The position numbers and the translations under genes are program-made. From Tridacna crocea (taxonomy: Eukaryota; Mollusca; Bivalvia; Cardiida; Cardiidae), in NCBI GenBank assembly GCA_943736015.1, contig OX031061.1, positions 54,132,192 through 54,196,191 on the forward strand: a stretch of DNA of 64,000 nt. Direction: 5' to 3'. A model generated the notes under the pieces. The model saw nothing but the letters and a program-made list of their open reading frames with translations. It did not search any database and was not told the origin of the DNA. Shown here in pieces: positions 12,093 to 21,987 of this stretch. The first letter of the stretch is position 1, and the number at the start of each line of letters is the position of its first letter.

Positions 12093-12358
12093 TTAACCCT
12101 TTACAAAACAGCAAAACTTTAGCCTTGTCATTTACAAATGATATTTCAAATGTGTTTTTTTTTTTTTTTACATGATGGCATATGTTCTTGAATAAGTTAA
12201 AAACAGTGTGGGAAACATTGTTCTTTAATAAGTTAAAAACATTGTGGGAATAGAAGAAAATGCTGGTAACCAGCATTTTCTTCTTTTCCCACAATGTTTT
12301 GAAATGCCTGCTTTCTGTTGGTCTTGATAAAATATGGAGTTGTGTAATAAATGGTCAA
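12093..12358 (+). repeat. PB-A copy with internal duplication
   Basis: TTAACCCTTTACAAAACAGC left; AATAAGTTAAAAACAGTGTGGG is followed by a second AATAAGTTAAAAACATTGTGGG before the hairpin. Stem AGAAGAAAATG / CATTTTCTTCT mirrored. Right end decayed. Confidence 0.75.
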
Positions 12359-12504
12359 CAGATAATCTTTTCTAGAACATCTCTCTATTTCAACAAAATT
12401 TTAACATCATTTGTATCAAAAGCATTCAAGATATGCTCTCTGACAAGGGAGTCAAATGCTGAAGTATTTACTCATGTCAGCCTGCATAGACAGAGCAATA
12501 AATC

Positions 12505-12690
12505 TGTGCCACCCAAACCCACATTTAACAACCCTGAGGAAGAAGTCTTTTGGAAACATGAAAAGGGGAAAGTGCTGGTACCCAGTATATTCTTCCATTT
12601 TCTACAATGTTTTCTACTCTTTCAATGCCAAATCTTAAGTGATGGCAGCCATATTTAAATTGGCACTGGAATATACTTTAAATCTTGTCA
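12505..12690 (-). repeat. Decayed PB-A copy
   Basis: CAACCCTGAGGAAGAAGTC, a degenerate stem with TACAATGTTTTCTAC, then AATTTTGTC-like remnants. Confidence 0.55.
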
Positions 12691-12695
12691 GGTCT

Positions 12696-12924
12696 TTAAC
12701 TCTTTACCATATGACAAAATTTCAGGCTGGTCCAAATTCAAAGCATTTGCAGACCACAAAATAAACATTGCTCAGAAAATGAAATTTGTTTTGGGAAGGG
12801 CAGAAAATATTACAGGAAAAGGTGAAAAAGCTGGTTACCAGCATTTTCTCCTTTTCCCACAATGTTTTCAAAAGGCTTTTTCTTCAAGGGCGTCAAAACT
12901 CGGGATTGTGTGGTAAAGAGTTAA
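12696..12924 (+). repeat. PB-A copy, full length (229 bp), with known empty site
   Basis: CTCTTTACCATATGAC left, GGGATTGTGTGGTAAAGAG right, TTAA both sides. The paralogous empty site is GGTCTTTAATGTAATAACG at about 13410-13428. Confidence 0.95.
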
Positions 12925-13170
12925 TGTAATAACGAATGAATGAATTATTTTATTGACAAAGACTATAATTTTTGAAAATACACAATATAATAAAAATTAT
13001 TGTCATCATGCTGTAGCTAGATAAAAATAATTACATATGATAGGAAATAGCGTATACTTTAGTTGCCAAACAAGACAAAATTTTTTTTTTTAGAAAATTT
13101 GAGTGATAAAGAAATCAAGTTATCGATCTGGAAAATTTTGAGAGGGGGAAAAAATTTTAAAGATAAAGAG

Positions 13171-13401
13171 TTAACCTATTACCACACAATCCCTACTTTT
13201 GACGACCCTGAGGAAGAAGCCTTTTGAAAACATTGTGGGAAAAGGAGAAAATGCTGGTGACCAGCATTTTCTCCTTTTCCCACAATGTTTCTACCCTATA
13301 CAAAACAATCATCAAATTCTCAGTCACTTTGATTTTGTTGTCTGCAATTTATTCTTTCGACTTGGACAAGCCAAACATTCTGTTGTTTGGTAATGAGTTA
13401 A
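13171..13401 (-). repeat. PB-A copy, full length (231 bp)
   Basis: Shared by both units of the duplication (partner 13659-13886). Hairpin centre GGTGACC. Confidence 0.93.
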
Positions 13402-13658
13402 ATCTTGTCAGGTCTTTAATGTAATAACGAAAGAATGAATTATTTTATTGACAAAATCTTACATAGTTTTTAAAAATACACAATATAATAAAAATTATTG
13501 TCATCAATTGCTGTAGCTAGATAAAAATAATTATAAGGAAATAGCGTGTAGGTTGCCAAACAAGACATTTTTTTTTAAAGAAAATTTGAGTGATAAAGAA
13601 ATCAAGTTAACGATCTGGAAAATTTTGAGAGAGGGAAAAAAAATGAAAAAAAAAAGAG

Positions 13659-13886
13659 TTAACCCATTAACACACAACCTGTACTTTTGAAGACCCTGAG
13701 GAAGAAGCCTATAGATAACATTGCGGGAAAAGGAGAAAATGCTGGTAACTAGCATTTTCTCCTTTTCCCACAATGTCTTCTGCTCCTCACAAAACAAATT
13801 TCAAATTTTCAGTCACTTTTATTTTGTTGTCTGCAAATGCTTTCGATTTTGACAAGCCTAAAATTTTGTCGTTTGGTAATGGGTTA
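13659..13886 (-). repeat. PB-A copy, full length (228 bp)
   Basis: Duplicate of 13171-13401 with its own substitutions; hairpin centre GGTAACTAGC. Confidence 0.93.
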
Positions 13887-14379
13887 AATGTTGCTCAGAT
13901 GATAGAAAAGGAGAAAAAAAAAAGGGAAATGAAGGAAGTACAGCAATGAAGAAAAGATAATATTTAGGAGAAACTTAAAAATTGTAAAAGTTTACCAGAG
14001 ACATCTGACTTAGGTTCATAAAAAAAATCTAGGGAAGCTTTGAATCCAGTATGGCGGTAACACTTTCAATGTGACAGAGTTCTCAACCCTGCACTGGGAT
14101 TGCTGCCTCTCTATGACAGGTTTTACAGGTTCATCACTGGCCCAGACGCCACGTCTGCTTGAATGTCCTCACAGTTTGACAGCCTTGTAGATGAGGTCTG
14201 AAAAACAAGTTGATTTTTTTCCCTTCTTCTGCTATTTTTATATCTACTTTATTGTCTTGCCTATTATCCTGTCCTTCATTTCACAAAATTTGATATCACT
14301 CTGCAAATATTTGATGTAATATTTCCTTGTACCAACCTTTGGTTCATTCTTGCATTTTGGAAAAACAAAATAATTTTGC
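13887..14379. other. No recognised feature
   Basis: Purine-rich start (about 13905-13960), then unassigned DNA. Confidence 0.45.
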
Positions 14380-14615
14380 AGAGTTAAAACATAACCAAAC
14401 AGCAGAGGTTTTGATAGTGAGCTTGGTGAGAAAGCTTTTAAAAGTATTGAGAAAGGAGAAATTGTTACAAGTAACCAAAATTTTCCTCCTATTCCTGCTT
14501 TGTTTTTTTAAGTGCTCAGACAAGTTGAAGCACCATTGAAGCACCATTGGAGCAACGTTTTACCAGTTGTCAGTAAATGCTTTCAAATTGGACAAATGTA
14601 CAATTTCTGGTCTTC
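14380..14615 (+). repeat. Decayed PB-A copy
   Basis: ATAACCAAACAGCAGAGGTTTTGATAG, GAGAAAGGAGAAATTGTTACAAGTAACC, later AAATGCTTTCAAATTGGAC. Stem strongly eroded. Confidence 0.45.
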
Positions 14616-15067
14616 CTGTCTCTTCATTTTATTGATAACATCTTAGATGATATCGTAGATCTCAAATAAAAATGTTCCTATCTAAATATATAAATAAACC
14701 ATCTCCAGAACATGCAGGATTGTTACCTCTTGCTATGATATCTTGTTTGTTGTGAGGAATGATCCATCAAGCATTAAGGGCAAGCAATCCGGGGTCTATT
14801 TCATGAAGGTGGAAAATAATAAACATCTATGTATAGATTATGAATGTCCTCTTCTTGAATATTTCTGGCAAAGTTATTAGTTTGACTTACTAAGCACATA
14901 ATGCAAAGTTTCAAATTGATTTATCAGTTATATTATGAGAATTGTACTATCAAAACGCGATAATTGTGGCCTTTGTTTACAAACACTGGATCAGTTCAAA
15001 ACATTCAAATAGGGAATACCAGGGACGAAGCAGTTACTTAGTAGTAAATTTCAACAGAGACGTGCAA

Positions 15068-15150
15068 GTAATGCTGTGGTGCAGTGGTCAAAGGGACTCG
15101 GCTACCGACCAAGCGGATCGAGTTCGAGACGCCGAGAATTTCTTTTTTTC
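15068..15150 (+). repeat. tRNA-like SINE head
   Basis: A box TGGTGCAGTGG and B box GAGTTCGAGAC about 40 bp apart, followed by a T-rich tail. The cloverleaf is not well kept, so I call a SINE remnant, not a tRNA gene. Confidence 0.55.
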
Positions 15151-16024
15151 AATAAAGCAACTGTTTTTTTTTTAAGCTAAGTCAATGGTTACATTATTTT
15201 TTTATGATATCATAGTGAGTATTTTTACTTTTACTTTGTAGTTTCATCCATATTTAATTGACATCACACAAGATTGCACATTGATCCGTCGAAAGTTAGG
15301 AAAACTTAACCAAGAAATTTCTTGTACATGAACTGATGCTAGAAATAGCCTCGTGTTTTAGACTTCTAAGATGACTAAAGCCACAAATTTCTGGCTACTA
15401 GTTTGCTTCCTGTTTCATGTCTTGGACAGAAGAGACATGTTTATATACTCACTACAGTTGGGAACTTAAGCATCTCGGAAGCTTGACTGCACAAGGATTT
15501 AAATTGATACACCAGTGGAACGGAACCACTTGTGAACTAAAGCAACCTGGGTGGAAAAGTTACTGTAGATGTGTGGTCTTTAGCAGAATAAATATTTTTT
15601 TTAAAAAAGCAGACATTGTATAGTTCAAGAAACCTGTGATCAGCTCAGCGACGAGGAAACAACAAATACTGAATCTTAAGCGGGTTAGGGCACCGATAAG
15701 GCCAATGAAAATGAAGTGAGTTCCGATACTGCCAGAGCACGGGATGAGAGTTTCACACTTATCATTTTATTGTTGAGTCAGTCATATAGAAATATGCTTT
15801 AAAACAAGAAGAATAAAATGAATAAGAATAAAATGTAATAGTAACAAAAGAATATTAATGACAAAAAAAAAAAAAGATGTACACGTCTAAGAAAGGAAGA
15901 ATAAAGGAAAAAGAAACATAAAAGACATTCAAATAAGGAAAAGAAAAGTATGGAGAGGAAAAAAAGAAAAGTAAAGTGAAAACCGAAAAAAATATGCAAC
16001 ATGCTTCCTTAAGAAAAAAAAGGT
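15151..16024. other. No gene seen; purine-rich tract at 15795-16020
   Basis: The 3' part is A/G-rich with AATAAAATG-type repeats; it opens a long low-complexity frame on the minus strand that I do not take as a gene. Confidence 0.5.
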
Positions 16025-16108
16025 AGGTCTAACGGCTCGAACGAGGATCGCCGGCTTTGGAGGCAGAGATGTTATCCATTACACCACAGCTCGCTCAGTA
16101 AAATTAAG
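16025..16108 (-). repeat. tRNA-like SINE head
   Basis: On the minus strand GAGCTGTGGTGTAATGG (A box) and CTCGTTCGAGCCG (B box). Same class as 15068-15150 and in opposite orientation, about 0.9 kb away. Confidence 0.6.
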
Positions 16109-16298
16109 AACTTGTAAAAGTTTTAAGCCTTTTCAATTTACATTTTAACTAAAATTATCCGATAATTTACCTGTCCTTCCCGTATACGAAAATAGAATGG
16201 TCTGAATTATTGTAAACAAGGGCCACGGTTATCGCGTTCCATTAATAACTTTCTCATTGCCAAAGTTTTATGCTGTCTGCGAAAGACACTGTTTTTGC

Positions 16299-16529
16299 TT
16301 AACCCTTTACCCCATAAGACATTTCTATGGTATCTCTAATTGACTCTAAATAACAGCAAGGATGAAGCTGTTTCTTATGTGTATATATGACACCTTTTGA
16401 TAGCATAGAAAACATTGTGGCAAAAGGTGAAATTGCTCGTCACGAGCAATTTCACCTTTTGCCACAATGTTTTCCAAAGGCTCCTAAAAGCAATGCGTAG
16501 AAATGAGTATCTATGGAGTAAAGGGTTAA
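16299..16529 (+). repeat. PB-B copy, full length (231 bp)
   Basis: TTAA both ends; hairpin GGCAAAAGGTGAAATTGC and exact partner around GCTCGTCACGAGC. Confidence 0.95.
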
Positions 16530-16575
16530 GACGCTAAAAGGCCGTTACTCAGTTAGATCTACCTCACAACGCCAT

Positions 16576-16715
16576 GTTTTAATAACCATGAGGGAGAATG
16601 CATGAACTAAGTTTTAATAACCATGAGGGAGAATGCACGAACTAAGTTTTAATAACCATGAGGGAGAATGCACGAACTAAGTTTTAATAACCATGAGGGA
16701 GAATGCATGAACTAA
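16576..16715 (+). repeat. 35-bp minisatellite made from a PB-A arm
   Basis: Four exact-length units (starts 16576, 16611, 16646, 16681) of GTTTTAATAACCATGAGGG + AGAATGCATGAACTAA. The unit matches the PB-A segment CTTTTAACGACCCTGAG + AAAGAAGCC. Confidence 0.9.
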
Positions 16716-16870
16716 GTTTTAATGACCAAGAGGGAAAGGCCTTAGAAAACATGGTGGGAAATGGAGAAAATGCTGATATCTATTTTTCCCAGAATGTGCT
16801 CTTTTTTATAAAGACAAAGTCAACATCTGAGTGCAAATTGATTTGCCCCAGTATGAATTTTTTTAATGTG
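16716..16870 (-). repeat. PB-A remnant continuing the minisatellite
   Basis: TTTTAATGACCAAGAGGGAAAG, then GAAAACATGGTGGGAAATGG and an eroded right half. Confidence 0.7.
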
Positions 16871-17265
16871 GTATTAGAAACTAAAGGAGGAAAATTTTCT
16901 GCTGGAAAGGGAACAAAGGAGCTTTGTCGGCTGTCAAGTTTGAATTGTATTTATTTAATTGCTGTATTACCGTACTTAATTAACGAAGTGAAAGAAAAAA
17001 CAGTAGATGTAAAACGTCGTGACACTCTGCAAATGCATCTCATCTTTTTGTTGGGTCTAAAAAAAAACCAGGCAATGAATTCATACAAAATGCTCCATAA
17101 CACCAACCCATTTCTTTTGAGTCAAAAGATATCATACTTTAAACAGTGAAAATTGTGACCTATGCTATAAGTTCTATCCTTTTTCAAACATTTTTGACTG
17201 CCTGGAGAAAAAAAAGACCTTTTGAGAAATTATCATTTAAACCTTTTGCCACTTAATCTTGACTT

Positions 17266-17497
17266 TTAAATCTTTACCAAACAACATGATTTTAGACTAA
17301 TCCAAATTGGAACCATTTATAGACAACAAAATGAATGTGACTCAAAAATTGAAATTTTATTTTGGAAGAGTAGAAAACATTGTGGGAAAAGGAGAAAATG
17401 CTGGTTTATACCAGCATTTTCTCCTTTTCCCACAATGTTTTCCAAAGGGTTCTACCTCATGGTTGTTATAAGTCAGGATTGTGTGGTAAAGACTTAA
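17266..17497 (+). repeat. PB-A copy, full length (232 bp)
   Basis: TTAA both ends; hairpin loop expanded to GCTGGTTTATACCAGC. Confidence 0.93.
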
Positions 17498-18335
17498 GAA
17501 TGGTTGGTGAATATGGACTCAGCATTTTTATAACAATCTGGTCTGTGTTGCCTCTTTATTGACATTTTTTGTCTGCCCCCAGGTGTCCAGCTTCATTGAG
17601 CCCAAAAATCAACACTATTAACCAGTTTTGCACAATCTGCAAGCTTTGGTTTTAGAGTGTCATATATAACTTTCTATCGTACCTAATCTGGCCCCTGTAT
17701 ATTTTTACAAGTTTTAATGTCAAATGTACACATTGCAAGCCCGGTAATCCCCTTGGATCCCTTTGGTCCTTGGCCAGCCCCTAATCTGAAATAACAGGGT
17801 CACCAAGCCCTTTCTCTCTGCCGGTCATTATAAAAGTTTACTTAATGATTACTTAGGGGGGATTTTCTTCATTAGGGACAATACTGAATGGGACTGGAGT
17901 TAAAATGGAGTCCTTGCAATGTACAAATAATATTACATGATCAAGTCGAGAGGCTAGAAGTTGTTGTTAACGATGGGTTTAAATGGGAGATCAAATGTTC
18001 CAGAGTATTTGCAATGATTTTGATGTATGATAAGGGTCATTTAAGGGATTTATCCGGTCCCTTTGAAATTAACTTATTGCACTTGATGAAAAATCACAGA
18101 TGTTGCTTTCATAATTTGAATACTTACAATTAGTTTGCTTTCTCTGTAAATAAAGAAATATGGTATGAAGTACACAGCTTTTCTATTTTTTTATGATGAC
18201 TTTTCTTTATTCATATTGGAAACTGTATCACCCAGAGTTAAATTCATTCACTTGATTCACCAGTATTCGATGATCTAAAATTTGAGAGCTCTTAGAGATT
18301 AGAATAAAGAGTAATATTTTGGCCAAAATGCTATT
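17498..18335. promoter_or_regulatory. Repeat-poor upstream stretch, candidate regulatory DNA
   Basis: No hairpin repeats. Holds CCTAATCTGG, GGTAATCCCC and CCTAATCTGA (K50 homeodomain-like cores) at about 17685-17790 and CTTAATGATTACTTAGG near 17840, about 3.6 kb before the ETS promoter. Function is conjecture. Confidence 0.25.
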
Positions 18336-18509
18336 TAAACCCATTACCACACAATCCTACTTTTGATGTCTGCGATCAGTAGAACTATTTTGTATCACAT
18401 ATTTTTTTCTTTTTTGAACGAAAAATGAAAAAAGAGCTTGACTTATATGACTAGATATTTTTCTTTGAACAAAGCAAAAATGTGAGCCATATTTGTTGAA
18501 CAAATTCTG

Positions 18510-18741
18510 TAAGCTCGTTACCATATGACAAAAATGAAGGTGTATTGAAATTGAAAGTATTTGCAGACTACAAAATAACAAGTAACTAGTATGAAGCAAT
18601 TTATCATTTATAAGATAGAAAACAGTGTGGGAAAAGGAGAAAATGCTGGTTACTGGCATTTTCTCCTTTTTCCACAATGTTTTCAAAAGGCTCCTTTCTC
18701 AGGTTTGTTAACAGGTATTTCTTCTTTGTCATTTGCATTAA
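18510..18741 (+). repeat. PB-A copy, diverged
   Basis: GTTACCATATGACAAAAATG left, hairpin with GGTTACTGGC centre, AAAAGGCTCCTTTCTCAGG right. The outer right end is decayed. Confidence 0.75.
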
Positions 18742-18963
18742 TGTGCACTCTTTACCAAACGCCAATTTTTTTTTATTGATCCAAACTGAAAGCACTTGTA
18801 GACAACAAATTAAACGTTGCCGAAATTATGGTTTCTAGCTGTCTTTCATGGGACTAGAAAACATTGTGTTAAAAGGACAAAATGCTGTTGATCAGTATAT
18901 TTTCCTTTTCCAACAATGTGTTTAAGGTCGTTAAAAGAGGGGAGTGTTATGTGAAAAAATTTT
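18742..18963 (+). repeat. PB-A copy, diverged
   Basis: CACTCTTTACCAAACGCC left; GAAAACATTGTGTTAAAAGGAC stem with mismatches; abuts the preceding copy. Confidence 0.7.
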
Positions 18964-19061
18964 AGGGTGGCCATTGAATATAAACCAGAAAGGACATGCA
19001 AATGCATTGCTAAAAAACATGATTAAAAGAAAAAAGATTTGTGAAAAACTCGCCCAGGGAT

Positions 19062-19272
19062 CATGTATGGCCCAGTGATAAAGTGAAGGTCTGGTAATCT
19101 GGAGGTTCCACGTACAAGCTCTATTGGACGCACGTGGCTTCTCATTGCAGTGTCATTGGGCAAGACACTACAGAGCCCAACTCCTGCTTATACTGGTGAA
19201 ACCCTCAACCTAAATAGTGAGCTGTCACCATGCGATGACTGAAATAATGTTGAAAGAGGCATAAAATAAAGG
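19062..19272 (+). repeat. SINE-like element, type 2
   Basis: TGGCCCAGTGATAAAG (A-box-like), GGAGGTTCCACG, GGGCAAGACACTACAG and tail GACTGAAATAATGTTGAAAG. Confidence 0.75.
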
Positions 19273-19403
19273 TGGAAAATAGAAAAAAAATTCACCAATG
19301 TGAGAAAAACAAAAATGTCAAAATATGCTTTCATTGCTGCTGTCCACCCCAACCCTAAACCATGATTATAACCATTAAATTTTCCATGAACTTGACATTT
19401 CTC

Positions 19404-19660
19404 AAAACCCATTCCCAAACCACAAAATTTGCAGATGACAAAATAAAAATGACTGAAAATTTGAAATTTGTTTTGTGAAGAGCAGAAAACATTGTGGGAA
19501 AAGGAGAAAAATGTTGGTAACCAGCATTTTTCTGCAGAAAACATTCTGGGAAAAGGAGAAAAATGCTGGTTACCAGCATTTTTCTCCTTTTCCCACAATG
19601 TTTTCTAAAGGCTACATTCTCAGGGTCATCAAAAGTTGGGATTGTCTGTTACTAGGTTAA
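19404..19660 (+). repeat. PB-A copy with partly duplicated hairpin
   Basis: Arm GGAGAAAAATGTTGG..CCAGCATTTTTCTG is followed by a second GAAAACATTCTGGGAAAAGG arm and full partner. The extra A in AAAAATG is mirrored as CATTTTT. Confidence 0.85.
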
Positions 19661-19788
19661 GGGTATATTATTCCCATAATATAACTTTGAAATAGTAATA
19701 TTTGCGTTTTTATTTGAATTTGAAAATTTATTATTTAGCAGAACAAGAGTTCATATCTACTAAAGTAACAGTTGGTCTCTGCTATACA

Positions 19789-20017
19789 TTAACCCTTTAC
19801 CCCATAAGGCATTTATATGGCATCTCTAATTGACCCTAAATGACAGCAAGGATGAGGCCGGGTCTTATGTGTAAATGACACCTTGTTATAACATAGAAAA
19901 CATTGTGGCAAAAGGTGAAATTGCTCATCACAAGCAATTTCACCTTTTGTCACAATGTTTTCCAAAGGCTCCTACAAGCAATGTGTAGAAATGAGTATCT
20001 GTGGTGTAAAGGATTAA
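19789..20017 (+). repeat. PB-B copy, full length (229 bp)
   Basis: TTAA both ends, CCCTTTACCCCATAAGGC left, hairpin around GCTCATCACAAGC. Confidence 0.94.
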
Positions 20018-20147
20018 TGCTGTCTTTGGCATTCTTATGTTGAAAACATGGTCAGAGAAATTTTAAGTCTCATCAATTTGAAAAAGGGAACATTTTGTGT
20101 TTCAGTTTTATTTTGTCATATCATGTGACTAGGCTTGGTATAAACAA

Positions 20148-20378
20148 TTCACTCATTACCAAACGACAATATTTTGGATTGGCCCAAATTGAAAGCATTT
20201 GCAGATGGCAATATAAAAGTGACTGAAAATTTGAACATTGTTTTGTGAAGGGTACAAAAACACTGTGGGAAAAGGAGAAAATGCTGGGTTACCAGCATTT
20301 TCTCCTTTTCCCGCAATGTTTTTTAAAGGCTTCCTTCTCAGGGGCGTCAAAAGTAGGGATTGTGTGGTAATGGGTTAA
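20148..20378 (+). repeat. PB-A copy, first of an array of four
   Basis: Left TTAA decayed to TTCA; CTCATTACCAAACGAC; hairpin near perfect; right TTAA shared with the next copy. Confidence 0.93.
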
Positions 20379-20605
20379 CTCTTTACCAAACAACAAAATT
20401 TTAGACTAATCCACATTTAAAGGATCAAATTGCAGATGACAAAATACCAGTTACTGAAAGTTTGAAATATGTTTTGATACGGAAGAAAAATTAGTGGGAA
20501 AAGCAGAAAATGCTGGTTACCATCATTTTCTCCTTTTCTGTCAGTGTTTTCAGGAGGCTTCTTTCTCAGGATCATTAAAAGTCAGATTCAGTGGTAAAGA
20601 ATTCA
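20375..20605 (+). repeat. PB-A copy, second of the array
   Basis: Same orientation, shares TTAA 20375-20378. Stem has several mismatches; right TTAA decayed to TTCA. Confidence 0.9.
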
Positions 20606-20835
20606 CTCCTTTTTACCAAACGACAAATTTTTGGACTGGACCAAAATAAAAGCATCTGCAGACAACAAATTAATCCAGTAAATATGAAGATTTCTGACTT
20701 CGATATAGAGTAGAAAATATTGTGGGAAAAGGAGAAAATGCTGGTTGCAGCTTTTTCTTGATTTCCCACAATGTTTTCTACACTGGTTTCTTTCTCAGGG
20801 TGGTTTAAAGTCAGGATTGTGTAGTAAAGAGTTAA
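20602..20835 (+). repeat. PB-A copy, third of the array
   Basis: Shares TTCA 20602-20605; right inner arm degraded (GCTGGTTGCAGCTTTTTC). Confidence 0.9.
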
Positions 20836-20856
20836 AACATCTGTAGATGTTTGAAG

Positions 20857-21084
20857 TTAACTCTTTACCACACGACAAAATTTTAGACTGGTTCAAATTG
20901 AAAGCATTTGCAGACGACAAAATAAAGGTGACTGAAAATTTGAAATTTGTTCTGGGAAGGGTAGAAAACACTGTGGGAAAATGAGAAAATGCTGGTTACC
21001 AGCATTTTCTCCTTTTTCCACAGTGTTTTCAAAAAGCTTCTTTCTCAGGGGCATCAAAAGTAGGGATTGTGTGGTATGGGTTAA
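20857..21084 (+). repeat. PB-A copy, fourth of the array
   Basis: TTAA both ends, 21 bp after the third copy, same orientation; the last repeat before the ETS promoter region. Confidence 0.93.
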
Positions 21085-21335
21085 ATACTGAAAATAAATA
21101 CTTCAAAACAAGAGTTGTGTTACATATAATTATGTAATTAAATCTGCATTAAAGAAGTGTTTGGATATGCAAAGTAAATTACAGGTAACATTAAAAGTCA
21201 TTAATAGTTGTGCTAATTAGTAATAGTTGGGTTATTTTTCTCTTCAACACCTTCAAACTGTGATGGGGCTAGCTAGTCACACTTCAGATAATGGCCCCTA
21301 ATGGTAGTATAGGGGATAAAATGACACTTTCTCTG

Positions 21336-21445
21336 ATTGGTCCATTGTTACTCTGCTCTATGACTACTCTAGGTTCTCCAGCTAGGGATTATGGATCCTT
21401 TGGAAGTCTATAAAAACCTTTGCAGATCGTGATTTCTTCCACAAA
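21336..21445 (+). promoter_or_regulatory. Candidate ETS gene core promoter (inverted CCAAT + TATAAAA)
   Basis: ATTGG (inverted CCAAT) lies at 21336-21340 and TATAAAA at 21409-21415, about 70 bp apart. This predicts transcription starting near 21438-21445 and a 5' UTR of about 250 nt before the ATG at 21690. The stretch is free of the surrounding repeats. Spacing is typical of a TATA promoter, but there is no direct evidence of a start site. An upstream non-coding exon spliced to an acceptor-like TTGCAG near 21499 is an alternative. Confidence 0.4.
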
Positions 21446-21689
21446 TTAATTGTTGTTGAGTTGTAGAAAGTATCATAAAAATATATTTATATTGCAGTTA
21501 TTAATAGAGGCTTTGCTTCTGTCAAATGTGTTGAAGAGTTTAAAACTAAATTTAATTTTTATGTGCTGTGATACAAGACATGAGAAAAAGTTTTGTGCAT
21601 GAATTGATTAAGTAGTTGTTTATCAATATTGGAACTTTGGATTCTCCCTGAAAAATCCGACAGTTTCTTTGACATATAAAAGTGTAACC

Positions 21690-21987
21690 ATGGTGTTCGC
21701 AGAAGAAGCTAAGAGCTGTAGGCTGGCATGTAACCCAGCAACACCCAAACTTGTGAAAAAAGAAGACTTTCTTCAGAAACCTTCTTGTATGATGAAACGG
21801 AAAAGGAAGTTTCAGGACTTGTTGAGTGATCATATGGTAGAATATGAACCAGATAAAAAACCGTGCCATTCTGTAAGAAGGACCTATATGACACCACCTT
21901 ATAATAGAGTACAGAGGTTTTGTGCTAGCTATCCCATAGTGCCCATACCAATACCTCAGTTATGTGTGTTTGACTTCTTGTTTGATG
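21690..21987 (+). CDS. ETS1/2-like: ETS gene coding exon 1 (residues 1-99 and first base of 100)
   Basis: Starts at ATG 21690 in an ACCATGG context, the first in-frame ATG after a TAA at 21609. It ends at donor GTGAGC (21988), phase 1. It encodes [10 protein letters not shown]..., a VKKE SUMO-type motif at 22-25, a basic KRKRK at 36-40 that may act as a nuclear signal, and a Pro/aromatic-rich end. The segment resembles Ets1 only loosely, which is usual for this region. A TTG at 21669 opens the same frame but is not a credible eukaryotic start. Confidence 0.85.

Larger units (their letters stand above)
12680..13886 (+). repeat. Tandem segmental duplication carrying a filled and an empty PB-A site
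   Basis: Unit 1 (12680-13397) and unit 2 (13398-13886) share the block AAATCTTGTCAGGTCTTTAA, then GTAATAACGA..AATGAATTATTTT, a roughly 240 bp spacer and a PB-A copy. Unit 1 has an extra PB-A element at its TTAA; unit 2 does not. Confidence 0.9.

Noticed and set aside
15799-16002. Minus-strand open frame of Phe/Leu/Ser-rich residues
   Set aside because: It comes from an A/G-rich low-complexity tract and has no domain or splice context.
17888-18133. 81-residue open frame MGLELKWSPCN...
   Set aside because: No recognised domain, no splice sites or neighbours to support it; length is within chance in AT-rich DNA.
1029-21084. CRISPR-like array of palindromic repeats
   Set aside because: Spacing is irregular, each unit is a 229-bp element with TTAA flanks, and the genome is eukaryotic.
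21669-21689. TTG start extending the ETS N-terminus by seven codons
   Set aside because: TTG is not a normal eukaryotic start, and ATG at 21690 has a good ACCATGG context.
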